Of a DNA stretch of 64,000 bases, positions 36,201 through 46,629 are shown in pieces. Origin of the DNA: Talinum fruticosum. Lineage: Eukaryota; Streptophyta; Magnoliopsida; Caryophyllales; Talinaceae. Position 1 is the first letter of the stretch; the number at the start of each line of letters is the position of its first letter. The stretch spans positions 13,051,001 to 13,115,000 of the forward strand of contig JAITYX010000002.1 of NCBI GenBank assembly GCA_021018815.1. The letters are read 5' to 3'. A program made the position numbers and the translations under genes. The notes under the pieces are model-generated. The model worked only from the letters and a program-made list of their open reading frames with translations, was not told where the DNA came from and made no database searches.

Positions 36201-37070
36201 GAATCTGTGAATTGCAATTCAGCAAATAATTAAGCATAGTTAGATGCAAAGACCCCTTCTTTTACTCCTAAACCAACATTTTAAGTTTCATTTGGGGGAG
36301 GGGGATCAACAAACAATACACAACCCACAATTCTAGATTTAAGTTTAAAAATTAATGTCAACTCTTCAAAATAAAGCTTTTCAACATGAAGCTTATACTA
36401 GCACATGCTAGTTCACCGTCGAGAAATTCTCTATTTTGCACCACCTTTTACCCATACATTCTGATAGATTCACCTTTACCATTGCTAACGATATCATCCC
36501 CTAAACCCTGATTTTTCCATCTCCGAACAACTCCATTTTGGGGAAGAAATCTCGAAATTCAGACTTCAAATTGAGAATCACAACACAAAAGAGAACAAGG
36601 TTTACAGTCCATCATTCAAGGTTCAATAGCAAGTGCACTACAACCATAGAACTGACTAAAGTTATGGTATTTAAGGTGAAGGCCAGCTAGCCCGACCAAA
36701 TTCTCTCCAACCCAAATGGTAAATTAAACTCTTCCCAGAACCCTAACAACTCCTTGAACAATATCTGAATCAGTACGAACCCTAAGAACTCCATAACCAA
36801 CGGCCGGAGAAAAACCCTAGAACCCTTAATTGAATTGAAACTATAGTTTGTTGTTAAATTCTAAAATGATAGGGAACCCTAATTGAATTGAAATTATACC
36901 TCGGTTGTGCCGGAGCCGAATTGAAGAAGACCGGCTTGACCCTTAACAGAAGCGGTCTTGTTCTTGAGTTCCTGAATTTTGCGGCGCTCAGCTTCTCTCT
37001 GCTTCTCGAGCCTTCGTATCCTCACCGCATCTTGCGCCGTCCCAACGTAACCATCTCCCATTCCAGCCAT
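33274..37070 (-). CDS. XCT: XAP5 family protein XCT (XAP5 CIRCADIAN TIMEKEEPER)
   Basis: XCT is a conserved nuclear protein that in Arabidopsis affects circadian period, light responses and small-RNA production; relatives act with the spliceosome. Twelve exons read in phase: 37070-36900, 36204-36139, 36057-35993, 35880-35768, 35346-35268, 35182-35106, 35030-34969, 34858-34727, 34601-34548, 34236-34171, 33557-33483, 33324-33274. They sum to 1011 bases, 336 residues. Landmarks are [20 protein letters not shown], a long charged coiled-coil part, [17 protein letters not shown] with an acidic run, and [19 protein letters not shown]. Then [19 protein letters not shown], the XAP5 core ([38 protein letters not shown]) and the C-terminal [17 protein letters not shown]-rich leader precedes the ATG. 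An in-frame ATG six codons upstream exists, but the family start is [10 protein letters not shown]. Confidence 0.96.
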
Positions 37071-37088
37071 CTTCTTCGCCCTCCACAA

Positions 37089-37114
37089 CCCTCTCTCTCT
37101 CTCTCTCTCTTCCT
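37089..37114 (-). repeat. CT/GA microsatellite in the XCT 5' leader
   Basis: An uninterrupted CT run on the plus strand lies about 20 bases upstream of the XCT start codon. Confidence 0.8.
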
Positions 37115-37433
37115 ATTCGAGTGGGAGGGAAGGGGATGGTTTAGTCTAGGGATTAGATGTGATGAATTGATTTGACGGTTTATGGCTGCCGGATAGAGGG
37201 GATGAAGGCGGCGCTGGGGCTCGACGACTCCTCGTCGGTGGTTATTTGCGGGTGGGCCACAATATTTAAATTAAAATTACGGAACAAAAAATAATTTAAA
37301 AACATTTTTTTCCCCTTTTGATTGACGATTAACTCTTCAATGTTAACGGATTAAATTAGTTATTAGTCGGATAAAAAATATTTTACATATATATGGAAAA
37401 AGTATTTGATAAAATTAGTTAGTTTTAAAAATA

Positions 37434-38757
37434 CTAGCTTTGAATTGCACGTAATATGTGCATTATTAAATTAAGTTCAAACATAATAGTTCTTATTATA
37501 TTTGAATATTATGGTTATTATCAAATTGAACCCTAATCTAACCACAATATTCAAATATAATAAAAGCTATTATGGTTAGGTTAGGGTATAATTTATTAAA
37601 TTGAAAAGAAAGGACATTTAAAATGAGTGCTTTGATGAAAAAATATATTAAAATGTATAATAAATAAAATTAATGATTAAATAAGAAAACCATCCGTAGT
37701 GAAAGATAAGATAACTTATTGGTGGATTAATAAAATGGAAACATAATAATCATATATACACTAATGGCTATGTGAAAATATTTTATTCTGATTGAAATAG
37801 CATTGAGAAAGATACATAAAAGAAGGAAACATTATTTTGATTTAAAAAATATAGGTAAAATAAATATAGAAAGATAAAGAAAATGACTATTTATCTAAAA
37901 GATCCTAAAAAAATTATAAATGTTAACTAAAAATAATAGCACTAACACCAATAGAAGTATATGAGACACTCTTAATATTTGAAAGAAAAAAAGGAAGAAA
38001 ATATATAGGAGGAACTCAATTTTGTTTAGATTAAAAACTTTTGTTAGCATAATCTTATATAGAAATCGCACTAAGAAAATAATTAATTTTATATTGTTAT
38101 AATATTATTAATCAACATGGCTATACAGTCTCTAAATTGTGAAGTTTAAAATTACTTTAAAATATGTAAAAACACAAAGATATATTTATGAAGAAGTAAT
38201 AATAAAAAATAAAAAGAGATTAGACATAAAAGGATTTAAGTTACTAAGAAAATGAATGCCAACTCTTGTAATGAAAATTGGAGGGGTACCTTGACATTCA
38301 ATGTTGTACACTTCAACTTGTTTTAATTTGTTTAAATAAACTGAAATCATGTGATTATATTGGCAAAGAATATTGCAGGGTGTCTTAAAGATATAATAAG
38401 AGCCATGTTAAAGAAGTGAAATCATAAATGAGTGATTATGAAGAAACGAAGAGAAAAAATTGAACTACTATCGGAGTAAAAGTTGTAATATTTGTTGGGC
38501 TCTAACCATAAAAGTGGGTAAGTAAATATTAATATATTGATAAGAATATATAAAATTAAGTACACAAATACCAACGTTAGAATCAATAACTTGTGAAAAA
38601 TGAAACATACTTATTCTATCATTTGTAATTTGAGGTGTATATATATTGGCAAGTAAAAGAAAATAATTTTTTTAATCAAAAAAGAAAATTATTTTTAGAG
38701 GTAAGGTTGATGGAGGTTTTAGGTTAAAATAAAAGGTGGTAGTAGAAAGGTGGCTCA

Positions 38758-38847
<90 letters not shown>

Positions 38848-39484
38848 GGGAGAGAGATAGGGGTGAGGAGGATCAATTACAATCTGATTCTTATTACTTT
38901 TTTTATTCCATTAGATAAGAATATTTTATTCGTTTAAATTAAAAATGGGTAAAAACACTAATGGACTACAGTATGCATGTTCATCTCTTTTATAAAAAAT
39001 AATAAAAAAACTGACGGACTTTAATAGATAGTACATTATATTAGCATGTATGGATCATATGTGCAAATTTAGGTCAAAATATATTGAATTTTTAACAACG
39101 AGATATTACACTTACCTGGAAAGTAATAAAATTCTCCATGCACATCATCATAATCTCCATGTTGGTCTCGTTGGCGTAAATTTTCAACAAATCCAAAGGA
39201 GAGTCGAGAGAAATTATACACAATTACCAAACTATAAAATAAATAAATAAATAAATCAATCATTTCATTAACTCACAGTTAAATTGAATCATATATACAT
39301 ATACATGTACTCTGAAAATGTTAGTGATTTTTTTAATTAAATTTTTTATTTAATGTTTTTTGGAAATAATTATTTTAATGTATGAGTAACTAATTTCTAT
39401 AAATTGATGCAAAATAAGGGTACAGATTGACAAATTAAAATTTATACAGTAATAAAAAGGTCTTACCTTTATATATAACATAGA
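37434..39484 (-). mobile_element. Possible non-autonomous Helitron, element 1
   Basis: On the minus strand the left-hand boundary reads TGCACATATTACGTGCAATTCAAAGCTAG|T: a short hairpin (GCAC..GTGC) about ten bases before CTAG followed by T, the plan of a Helitron 3' end. On the same strand the other boundary reads TC-TATGTTATATATAAAGG (near 39484), like plant Helitron 5' ends that begin TCTATxxTATA. The interior is AT-rich, non-coding, and includes the long TA microsatellite. No Rep/helicase gene is present. The pairing of these two ends is inferred. Confidence 0.4.
38762..38842. repeat. (TA)n microsatellite, about 40 repeats
   Basis: An unbroken alternating TA run of about 80 bases. The short ORF that covers it codes only for Ile-Tyr repeats and is not a gene. 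Confidence 0.98.
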
Positions 39485-39620
39485 TAAGTTTAATGATCTA
39501 ATAATTTGTGACTATTTTATCCTTAAGATATAAGTTATATTAAGGGTAAAAAAAGAAAAGGCAAAAGTTATACAACAATAGAGAAGTCTTGGCCTTATAT
39601 ATAACATAGTTAGATAGACG
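39420..39620 (-). repeat. Repeated Helitron-like 5' termini
   Basis: A phrase of about 65 bases ending CTTATATATAACATA(G) on the plus strand occurs at 39420-39483 and, diverged, at 39540-39606; a third form is at 43930-43992. Each would be a TCTATGTTATATATAAGG-type start on the minus strand. Confidence 0.5.
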
Positions 39621-39861
39621 GATATGTAAAACGAATAAATAATCCAAATTTTATATGTTATAAGGGTAATTTATATTAATAATATTTATTTATTTATTCA
39701 AGGTCCAAACATTAAATTTAGACGTTATGTATTTAATTTTTCTATTGTCAAGGGTATTTTATATAAAAAAATAAATTTTTCATGTATGTTTATAATTATA
39801 ATTATTTAAAAATAGTTAATAAATTTGATTAAAAAAATTAATGGGACTTGGGTATGGGTAA

Positions 39862-40093
39862 ATAAAGAGAGAGAGAGAGAGAAAGGAAATTATAGAGGGG
39901 GAAGGGGAGGGTAATTGGAGAGAGAGAGAGAGGCAGACGTGAAACTGTAGATAGAGGGGGAGGGGGAGGTAACTGGAGAGGGGGAGGGTAACTGGAGAGA
40001 GAGAGAGAGGCAGACTTGAAACTGCAGATAGAGGGGGAAGGGGGAGGTAATTGGAGAGATAGAGGAGGAGGGAAGGGTAATTAGAGAGAGAGG
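39862..40093. repeat. GA-rich minisatellite
   Basis: Blocks of GAGAGAGAGAGAGG followed by CAGACxTGAAACTGxAGATAGAGGGGG and GGGAGGTAAxTGGAGAG repeat across this interval. The unit is roughly 75-80 bp with two good copies and flanking partial copies. The purine strand is the plus strand throughout. Confidence 0.8.
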
Positions 40094-42170
40094 GATTAAT
40101 TATACTAGTTCGGACTCGTGCTATGCACTGAACAATGTTATATAATGCATAACTTAAGAAATTATTAAATTACTGGAGCAATATTGTACTTATGAGTTTC
40201 TTTTTCTCGATCATTTGATTTTATTGAATGATTTCACTTTCAACAACATTCTTGTATATATTATCCCCTCATACCAAAAACGCTTCGTGACTCATCAAAG
40301 TTATCGAACCCAACACACAAAAATCATTAAAGGCCTACACACATTCATCTTACAATCATTCTAAATTTTAAAAGAATAAATAAATAATCTAAAATAATAA
40401 ATTAAAAATATTAAAAAATATCATCAAGGTTTTAAGATGATACTCGTGATTTGGAATATTAAGAAGCCAAGCTCCTTTAAGAATCAAACAATTTAAATAA
40501 TCCTAACTTATACAGTTATAGAAATAGTGTGACAATATGTTTTGGTATCAAAAATTAAATATTAGTAGGAAAAGGAATAATATATGATTGGTATATATTT
40601 AGTTATATAACCTATAGATGATAATAAATATCATTATGTCACGAATTAATATTACAATACAGAGTACATCAAATCAATAAAAGAACATCAAACTATTATA
40701 ACTCATAACTCTTTATAAAGTTAATACTAATTTAACTCAATAGACGCTTTGATAAATATTTATATGCAACCAACCTACTAAAACATATCATTGACTTAAA
40801 TATTACACAAACTCTTAAAAAGTATAGATATATCCATAATGAGATCTAATTTTTTAAAATTATAAGGTGAATATAATGATTTATCCATTCTTACCTACTT
40901 GTGCACACAAAGATAGTTAAACATATAATGACTACTTATACTGAGATTAATAGTGAAAAATATTATATAATAGAAGTGATCCAAATATATTTAACAATAA
41001 TAGGTAATTTGTATCATAGTAAATGGCATGATAGGTCAATTCGCGGTGTAGGTTAATAAAATCATCTATGTTTTGTACTTATATTGAAAATTAATCGCGA
41101 TTTTAGTAGTGAATCAATGGGGCAAAAATATTGATACAATTAATGTTTTATAAATACATGTTTTACTCGGTTAACAACCAATTACTTCCCTCGAGACACA
41201 ATTCTTCCTCTCAATTAATTAACACAATAAGAGTACCATGAAGTTGTATTTCAAGATGGCGGGGAGGTTTGATGGCAAATACTCTTCTTTTAATAATTTA
41301 GAAAACTTACAATAGTAAAAGATATGATTTAAATATGTTTATCAATAATAAGTCACGGATATACATGTTAGGAAGAAACTAAAATAAATTGTATTTGTAG
41401 CAAAAAAAAATTGATCCGTATGTTGTGCAAAAATTTTGAGACAAATGAATTTATTCGAAGTCATATGGGCTTAATAGAAGTTGGCATATTAAGTTTGCAA
41501 TCCTTTAAACATAACACAAATTAAAAACTTAAAGTCCACAGATTATGATCCGAATCAATATAATTCCTAACTTTTTATTCATTACGTTTTATTCCACAAC
41601 ATATTTGAATCATAACTTTCTATCTTGTAGGCATTTTTAATTATTAATATCAAGTATATATATAGTTGTTACATTTTTATTATATTAATTTATGATTTCT
41701 TAAGGTTTATTAAATCATTCTTACATAGGATGAATGTAATAACCAAATTACTTCCTCCGATAATTAAATATTTAAATATTATTTTCATAATGTGCTCCTA
41801 TTGATTTTAATTTTAAAAAATCTTATAATAAATATATTTTGAACTAATTCAATTTTATGGAAAAACATAATCAACAATAAAAAATTAATAATATTAGACA
41901 AAATTATTATATTTCAGGCCCAAAATAATATTGCATATCAATATACATAAAAATAAATGAGAGCTAATATACAAACCAAACCCTAAATAAATAAATACAT
42001 AAATATATATATTAATTTTATTTTATGTTTTAATATATTTTAATTTTCAAATTAATTTTCTCTTCGTTTTTGTTATTTTTTAGTCAGTTTGTTAGAAGTT
42101 ATAATAAAATTAGTCTTCTTCGGTTAATTTTATTTTTATATTATTATAGGGTTTAGTTATAGTCTTTTTA

Positions 42171-42682
42171 GGTGTTGTTTGGCCTGATTTACAACAAAGT
42201 GTTTTTATTTATGAAAAACAGTTTTTCTAAAAGTATTTTTGAAGAATTTATGAAATGTTTGACCTAATTTATATGAAAATATTTTTGAATAATAAGTTGT
42301 TTGGCCTAATTTTGTCTACACTATTTATTATAGTATAATTTGATTTTTTTATTTACATAATAACTATTATTTAATATTTATTTTTTATATAAGATAATAT
42401 TTATTTATTTGTTAGAGTAAGAGATAAAGATAAAATAAAATAAAAGAGAGAGAGATAAAGATAGAGGAGAGAGAGAGAGAGAGTGGGATTCTTAGTGGTT
42501 GTTAAGTAGTTTTTCCATAAACTAGAAACAGAAATAGCTATTTGTTATTTTTGTTTTTTAGGATTTTTTTTTTCCCAAAATCACTTTGGAAAAACAGTTT
42601 TAGTTTTTTAAAAGTTAGTGTTTGACCTAGTTTTAGTTTTTAGAATCCAGAAACAGTTTTAAAATCTAGGCCAAACACCCAC
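42171..42682. mobile_element. Tourist-like MITE with TTA target duplication
   Basis: The left end reads GGTGTTGTTTGGCCTGATTT and the right end, reversed, GTGGGTGTTTGGCCTAGATTT, an imperfect terminal inverted repeat of about 20 bases. TTA flanks both sides (42168-42170 and 42683-42685). Length 512 bp, no coding capacity. The TTA duplication and the GTGTTTGG terminus suit PIF/Harbinger-derived MITEs. Confidence 0.6.
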
Positions 42683-42689
42683 TTAATCT

Positions 42690-43360
42690 ATTAGTATTAA
42701 ATTTAGTTTTTTTCATTTTGATTTTAGGTGTTTAGGATATATTCAGGTCCAAAAATAATTTTAATATTCTGGTAATTTAATTATTTATTTTCTCATTTAC
42801 TTAGTGCAGTTTATTATTTGTTTTACTTTATGTTTAAGATTATATTTTTATTTTATTATTTTTAATTCTGTTTAATTTTTTTGGAAAACTATAAAAAAAT
42901 ATTTTTGACTTTAGGTTACTTTTATATTTTTTAGATTTTTGATTTAATTTGTTATATAATTTTGTATATTTGTTATTTATTAATTTTCTACTTAGTTTTG
43001 TTTTTATTTTCTGTTTTATATTTTTATGAATTAATTAGGATGATTAATTATTATTTAATTTTTATATTATGATTAGATAATTTTATAATATATAAATAAT
43101 TTGATAATTTTTCAAACTTATTTACTAATTTAGGTTCAAACATGTTTTTAATTTAATAAATTTATAAATTTAGTTTTTTCATTTTTATTTTAGATTTTAG
43201 GTCGTTAGGTCCAGTAAAATAGTTTAATATTTTGGTAATTTAATTATTTATTTTTTTATTTATGTAGCTCATTTTATTATTTGTTTAACTTTTTGTTTAA
43301 GATTATGTTTTTATTTTATTATTTTTAATTTTGTTTAATTTTTGTGAAAAATTATATTAT
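42690..43360. repeat. Two AT-rich direct repeats of about 200 bp
   Basis: The interval 42690-42900 and the interval 43160-43360 share a common series of phrases: AATTTAGTTTTTTxCATTTT, TAATATTxTGGTAATTTAA, TTATTTGTTTxACTTT and TTATTTTTAATTxTGTTTAA, in the same order and orientation. Confidence 0.7.
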
Positions 43361-43434
43361 ATTATATTATTATTAGTATTAGTATTAGTATTATTATTAT
43401 TAAGTAAAAAGAGTCCATATATGAGTGGAAACCT

Positions 43435-43675
43435 ATTTTTTTCAATGATAAATTATTATTTTCTTATTGGATGAAACTCCTAAATTCACTCACAGACCGC
43501 CATGTCATATTTTTGAAAAGATTGCTATTATATATAGTATAGATTATTATTATTATTATTATTATTATTATTTTCAATGATAAATTATTATTTTCTTATT
43601 GGATGAAACTCCTAAATTCACTCACAGAATCGTCATGTCATATTTTTGAAAAGATTGCTATTATATATAGTATAG

Positions 43676-43751
<76 letters not shown>

Positions 43752-43890
43752 GAGTCCATAGATGAGTGGAAACTTATTTTTTAAATGATAAATTATTTAT
43801 TTTTTTATTGGACGAAACTCCTTAATTCACTCTAGTTGCAGCATTTTAAAATTTGAAAAGATTGGCATTATATAGTGTATAGATTTATTA
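43435..43890. repeat. Three tandem copies of a 110-bp unit separated by (ATT)n
   Basis: The unit runs from TTTCAATGATAAATTATTA to ATTATATATAGTATAGATTA. Copy 1 is at about 43437-43546, copy 2 at 43572-43680 and a diverged copy 3 at 43780-43886. Copies are separated by ATT/TTA microsatellite tracts (43543-43572 and 43676-43750). Each unit ends in the motif I read as a Helitron 5' terminus. Confidence 0.85.
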
Positions 43891-43899
43891 ATAATATAA

Positions 43900-45052
43900 T
43901 GACATTTTTATCATTAAAATTTAAGTTAAAAAAGGGGTAAATATGACAGATTAAAATTTATACAAAGCACATTACTCTTCCCTTTATATATAACATATAT
44001 GTGATATAAAAATTAATTTACAAAAATCAGTCACAAAAAATATTCAAATTAACTTTTTGTACATAACTTTTTTTAAGGTAAACATTTATTACTAAAATCA
44101 ATTTAACAAATACCTTAAAAACCTTTTTTGACCTCTTCCAAAAACTCAAATTCCTCAAAAAGACTTTTTTTTTTTTTGGTCAAAAAGTCATTAATCAATC
44201 ATGAGCTATGTAAATTTTCCATCTTTGTTAGATCTTTTGAACACTGATAAAATTTCATCTAAACTGACCACCCAAATTTATTTTCCTCAAAAATTGGGTT
44301 TAATCATGATTTTTTGTCCGAATTTTAAATCCGATCATAAAAATTTCCTGTTTTTGTTATTAGAACTCAAATTTAGGCTTGTTCAAAATGTCTTACTCGA
44401 AAAACGACCATCGAATAAAAAGTTTCATTCAATGACCGCATTATCCAACTAATTTTGACTCGAACCCGAATCTTTACCAGTGCTAGATCCTTTTGTACCT
44501 TTCTTAATGATCTAGTGGTATGTTGGGATTATTAGAAAATGTTTATTATGATAATACGAATTTAATTTTCATTTCAAGTTACTCATATATATGAGTCAGT
44601 TTGAGACTCGAACTAATTATGAATTAAAGCCGACATGAATTAACTATTTTGTTTAAAGACACATTATTTCAACTTTTGAAAAAACTAAGCCTTGCAAAAT
44701 TAATTAAATTATTAAATGAGTCGACTTGAATTGGTAAGTTTTCTAACTATAAGCATAACCATAATATCAGCTTCACCTGAAATTTAATTTACCCCGAAGA
44801 TAGGAGGATTTTTGTATGCCACAAACTCTTCCACCTCAATATGTAATTTTTTTTTCTTTCCGATTTGTCCTTTAACATATAAATTTTTAATATAACTTTC
44901 GATGTCCTAAAAGTTCTTAAATTTGACATTTTTTAAATATTTTGTTTAATCATATTGTCTATGTTCAACCTTGTTATGTTATTAGTGAATGTTATTATTT
45001 AGTTGGAGTGACAACTAAACGTAGCTATTAATATATATAATTTTCATATGAT
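43900..45052. other. AT-rich intergenic sequence without genes
   Basis: No gene is seen. An ORF at 44201-44452 has no domain. A weak poly-T insertion candidate lies at 44155-44189 (TCAAAAAG on each side of T14GG). Confidence 0.5.
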
Positions 45053-45060
45053 ACTCATAT

Positions 45061-46007
45061 TAGGGGTGAGTACGACCGACGGGTATCCTGGAATCGGATC
45101 GGAACCGTTCAAACGGGTAAGGTTCTGGAACCGGATCGGAACCGCTCAAACGGGTAAGGTTCTGGAACCGAACCGAACCGGTCAAACAGGTAAGGGTAAG
45201 GTTCCTAAAATTTAGGAACCTCGTCAAATGGGTAAGGGTAAGGTTCCTAAAATGAAACCCCGGAACCGGAACTCGGAACTCGTTTAGATAGGTTCTAGAA
45301 CCGTGGGCGCCCGAATCCGTTACTAAAATTTTCAGAATTTTTCAGTTTTGAGGCCCATGAAATTTTTACTTTTGAATTTCTAATGTGTGGCCCAACTTAT
45401 TAGAAACCCTAATCTCCTTTCTCCTCGTCATTTCGCGTTCCTTTATTTCGCCTCTCGCGCGTTGCTCGCTCTCTCTCCCTCGCGTTGCTCGCTCTCGCTC
45501 TCTCTCTCGCCGGTGCTCGTTGACTCGCATTGCTCGCTCTCTCTTTCTCTCGCTGCCGCTCGTTGACTCGCGTTGTCCGCTTCTCGACGAATCGAACTTC
45601 ATTTCGCGTTGCTTTGCTCTCGCTCCTTCATTTCGTGTTGCTCTGTTTTGCTCCTTTATTTCGCGTTGCTCTGCCCTTTCTCTCGTCGCTGCTCGTTGAC
45701 CTCCTTCCAGTCCTCGTCGGCGTTGGTGTCGCCTCCTTCCTTCCTCCCACTCCCAGTCCCAACTCTCCCTTGCGGCTTCGTCCTCCTCGGTGCTCTCATT
45801 ACAAAATAGGTAATTTCTTAATATCTTGTTGTAAATAGGGTACCTCGGAACCGGAATCGAAACCCGAGGATAAGGGTAAGGTTCCTAAAATTCGAGAACC
45901 GGAACCCGAGGGTAAGGGTAAGGTTCTTAAAATTCAGGAACCGGTCAAACAGGGTAAGAGTAAGGTTCCTAGTTTTGGTACAGTGGTATCCGAACCGCTC
46001 ACCCCTA
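45061..46007. mobile_element. Non-autonomous hAT transposon with perfect 8-bp target duplication
   Basis: The element starts TAGGGGTGAG and ends CTCACCCCTA, a perfect 10-bp terminal inverted repeat that continues imperfectly (GGTATCC/GGATACC). It is bracketed by ACTCATAT at 45053-45060 and again at 46008-46015. An 8-bp duplication and a YAGGGGTG end are typical of hAT elements. The 947-bp interior has no transposase. Both arms (45095-45300 and 45840-45975) carry irregular repeats of GGGTAAGGTTCCTAAAATTxx-GAACCGG. The centre (45360-45830) is GC-richer with a promoter-like segment and TTCGCGTTGCTCG-type repeats. Confidence 0.85.
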
Positions 46008-46019
46008 ACTCATATACAA

Positions 46020-46600
46020 CATCTATAATATATGTTAAATAGGGGAGGGACGAAAACAACAAAAGGACTCCACAAATAAGTGTTAAAAAAAAGTAATATA
46101 ACTGTTAAAACTATTAGGGAATCAATCAGAAAAAAGTTATTAGGGAAAAAAACATTAATTTTTTTTCCTACAATTTACTGAAATTCCCAAATAGCTAAAA
46201 TTCTTATGAATATGAAAAAATTCTCAAGAAAAAAATATATAACAAGATCAAATGTGAAATTAGTAACATATTCACTAATTACCATTTTTTCATACTAACT
46301 AATAACTTACATCTCGATTACATTTAGTTGCATGTACAATGTAAAACATTATTCAACATAAGCTTAAATTCATTTAATAACATTTATTGTAATTTGTAAT
46401 TAACATAAATAATTAAAAAATATTTAAATAAATAGAAAACCGTCTAATAGAAAAATAAAATTTATATAAAAATTATCACATAAATTAGAATATATATTTA
46501 AAAATTACATGCGAAGTAAATTAAATTTAAACGTATGACTTCGACAACAATTTTCAACTGTGCTATTGCAGGTTGAAATCCATGTCATACTTTTTCTTTT
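46020..46600. other. AT-rich intergenic sequence without genes
   Basis: Nothing recognisable lies here beyond AT-rich, low-complexity sequence. Confidence 0.5.
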
Positions 46601-46629
46601 ATGAAACATGTCATCATTTTTTACACCTG

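Larger units (their letters stand above)
40105..43543 (-). mobile_element. Possible non-autonomous Helitron, element 2
   Basis: The plus-strand sequence at 40104-40133, read on the minus strand, is GTGCATAGCACGAGTCCGAA then CTAG|T: an imperfect hairpin (GTGC-ATA-GCAC) closely like common plant Helitron 3' ends. The matching minus-strand 5' end is TCTATACTATATATAATAGC, present at 43543 and again at about 43676 and, diverged, 43883. The interior is AT-rich with no coding capacity and carries a MITE (42171-42682). Which of the three 5' ends belongs to the insertion is uncertain. Confidence 0.45.

Noticed and set aside
36888..37175. 95-codon plus-strand ORF over the XCT first exon
   Set aside because: It is antisense to a certain exon and to the CT-rich leader.
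38736..38918. ORF of Ile-Tyr repeats
   Set aside because: It is only the translation of the TA microsatellite.
43543..43760. Regular ATT repeats considered as a CRISPR-like or satellite array
   Set aside because: They are plain trinucleotide microsatellites in a plant genome; there are no spacers.
44155..44189. Third minimal poly-T insertion
   Set aside because: The flanking repeat is only about 8 bp (TCAAAAAG) and A-rich, so chance is a fair explanation.
45366..45838. Four overlapping Ser/Arg/Leu-rich ORFs of 78-104 codons
   Set aside because: They are products of CT- and GCGTTGCTCG-type repeats inside the hAT element.
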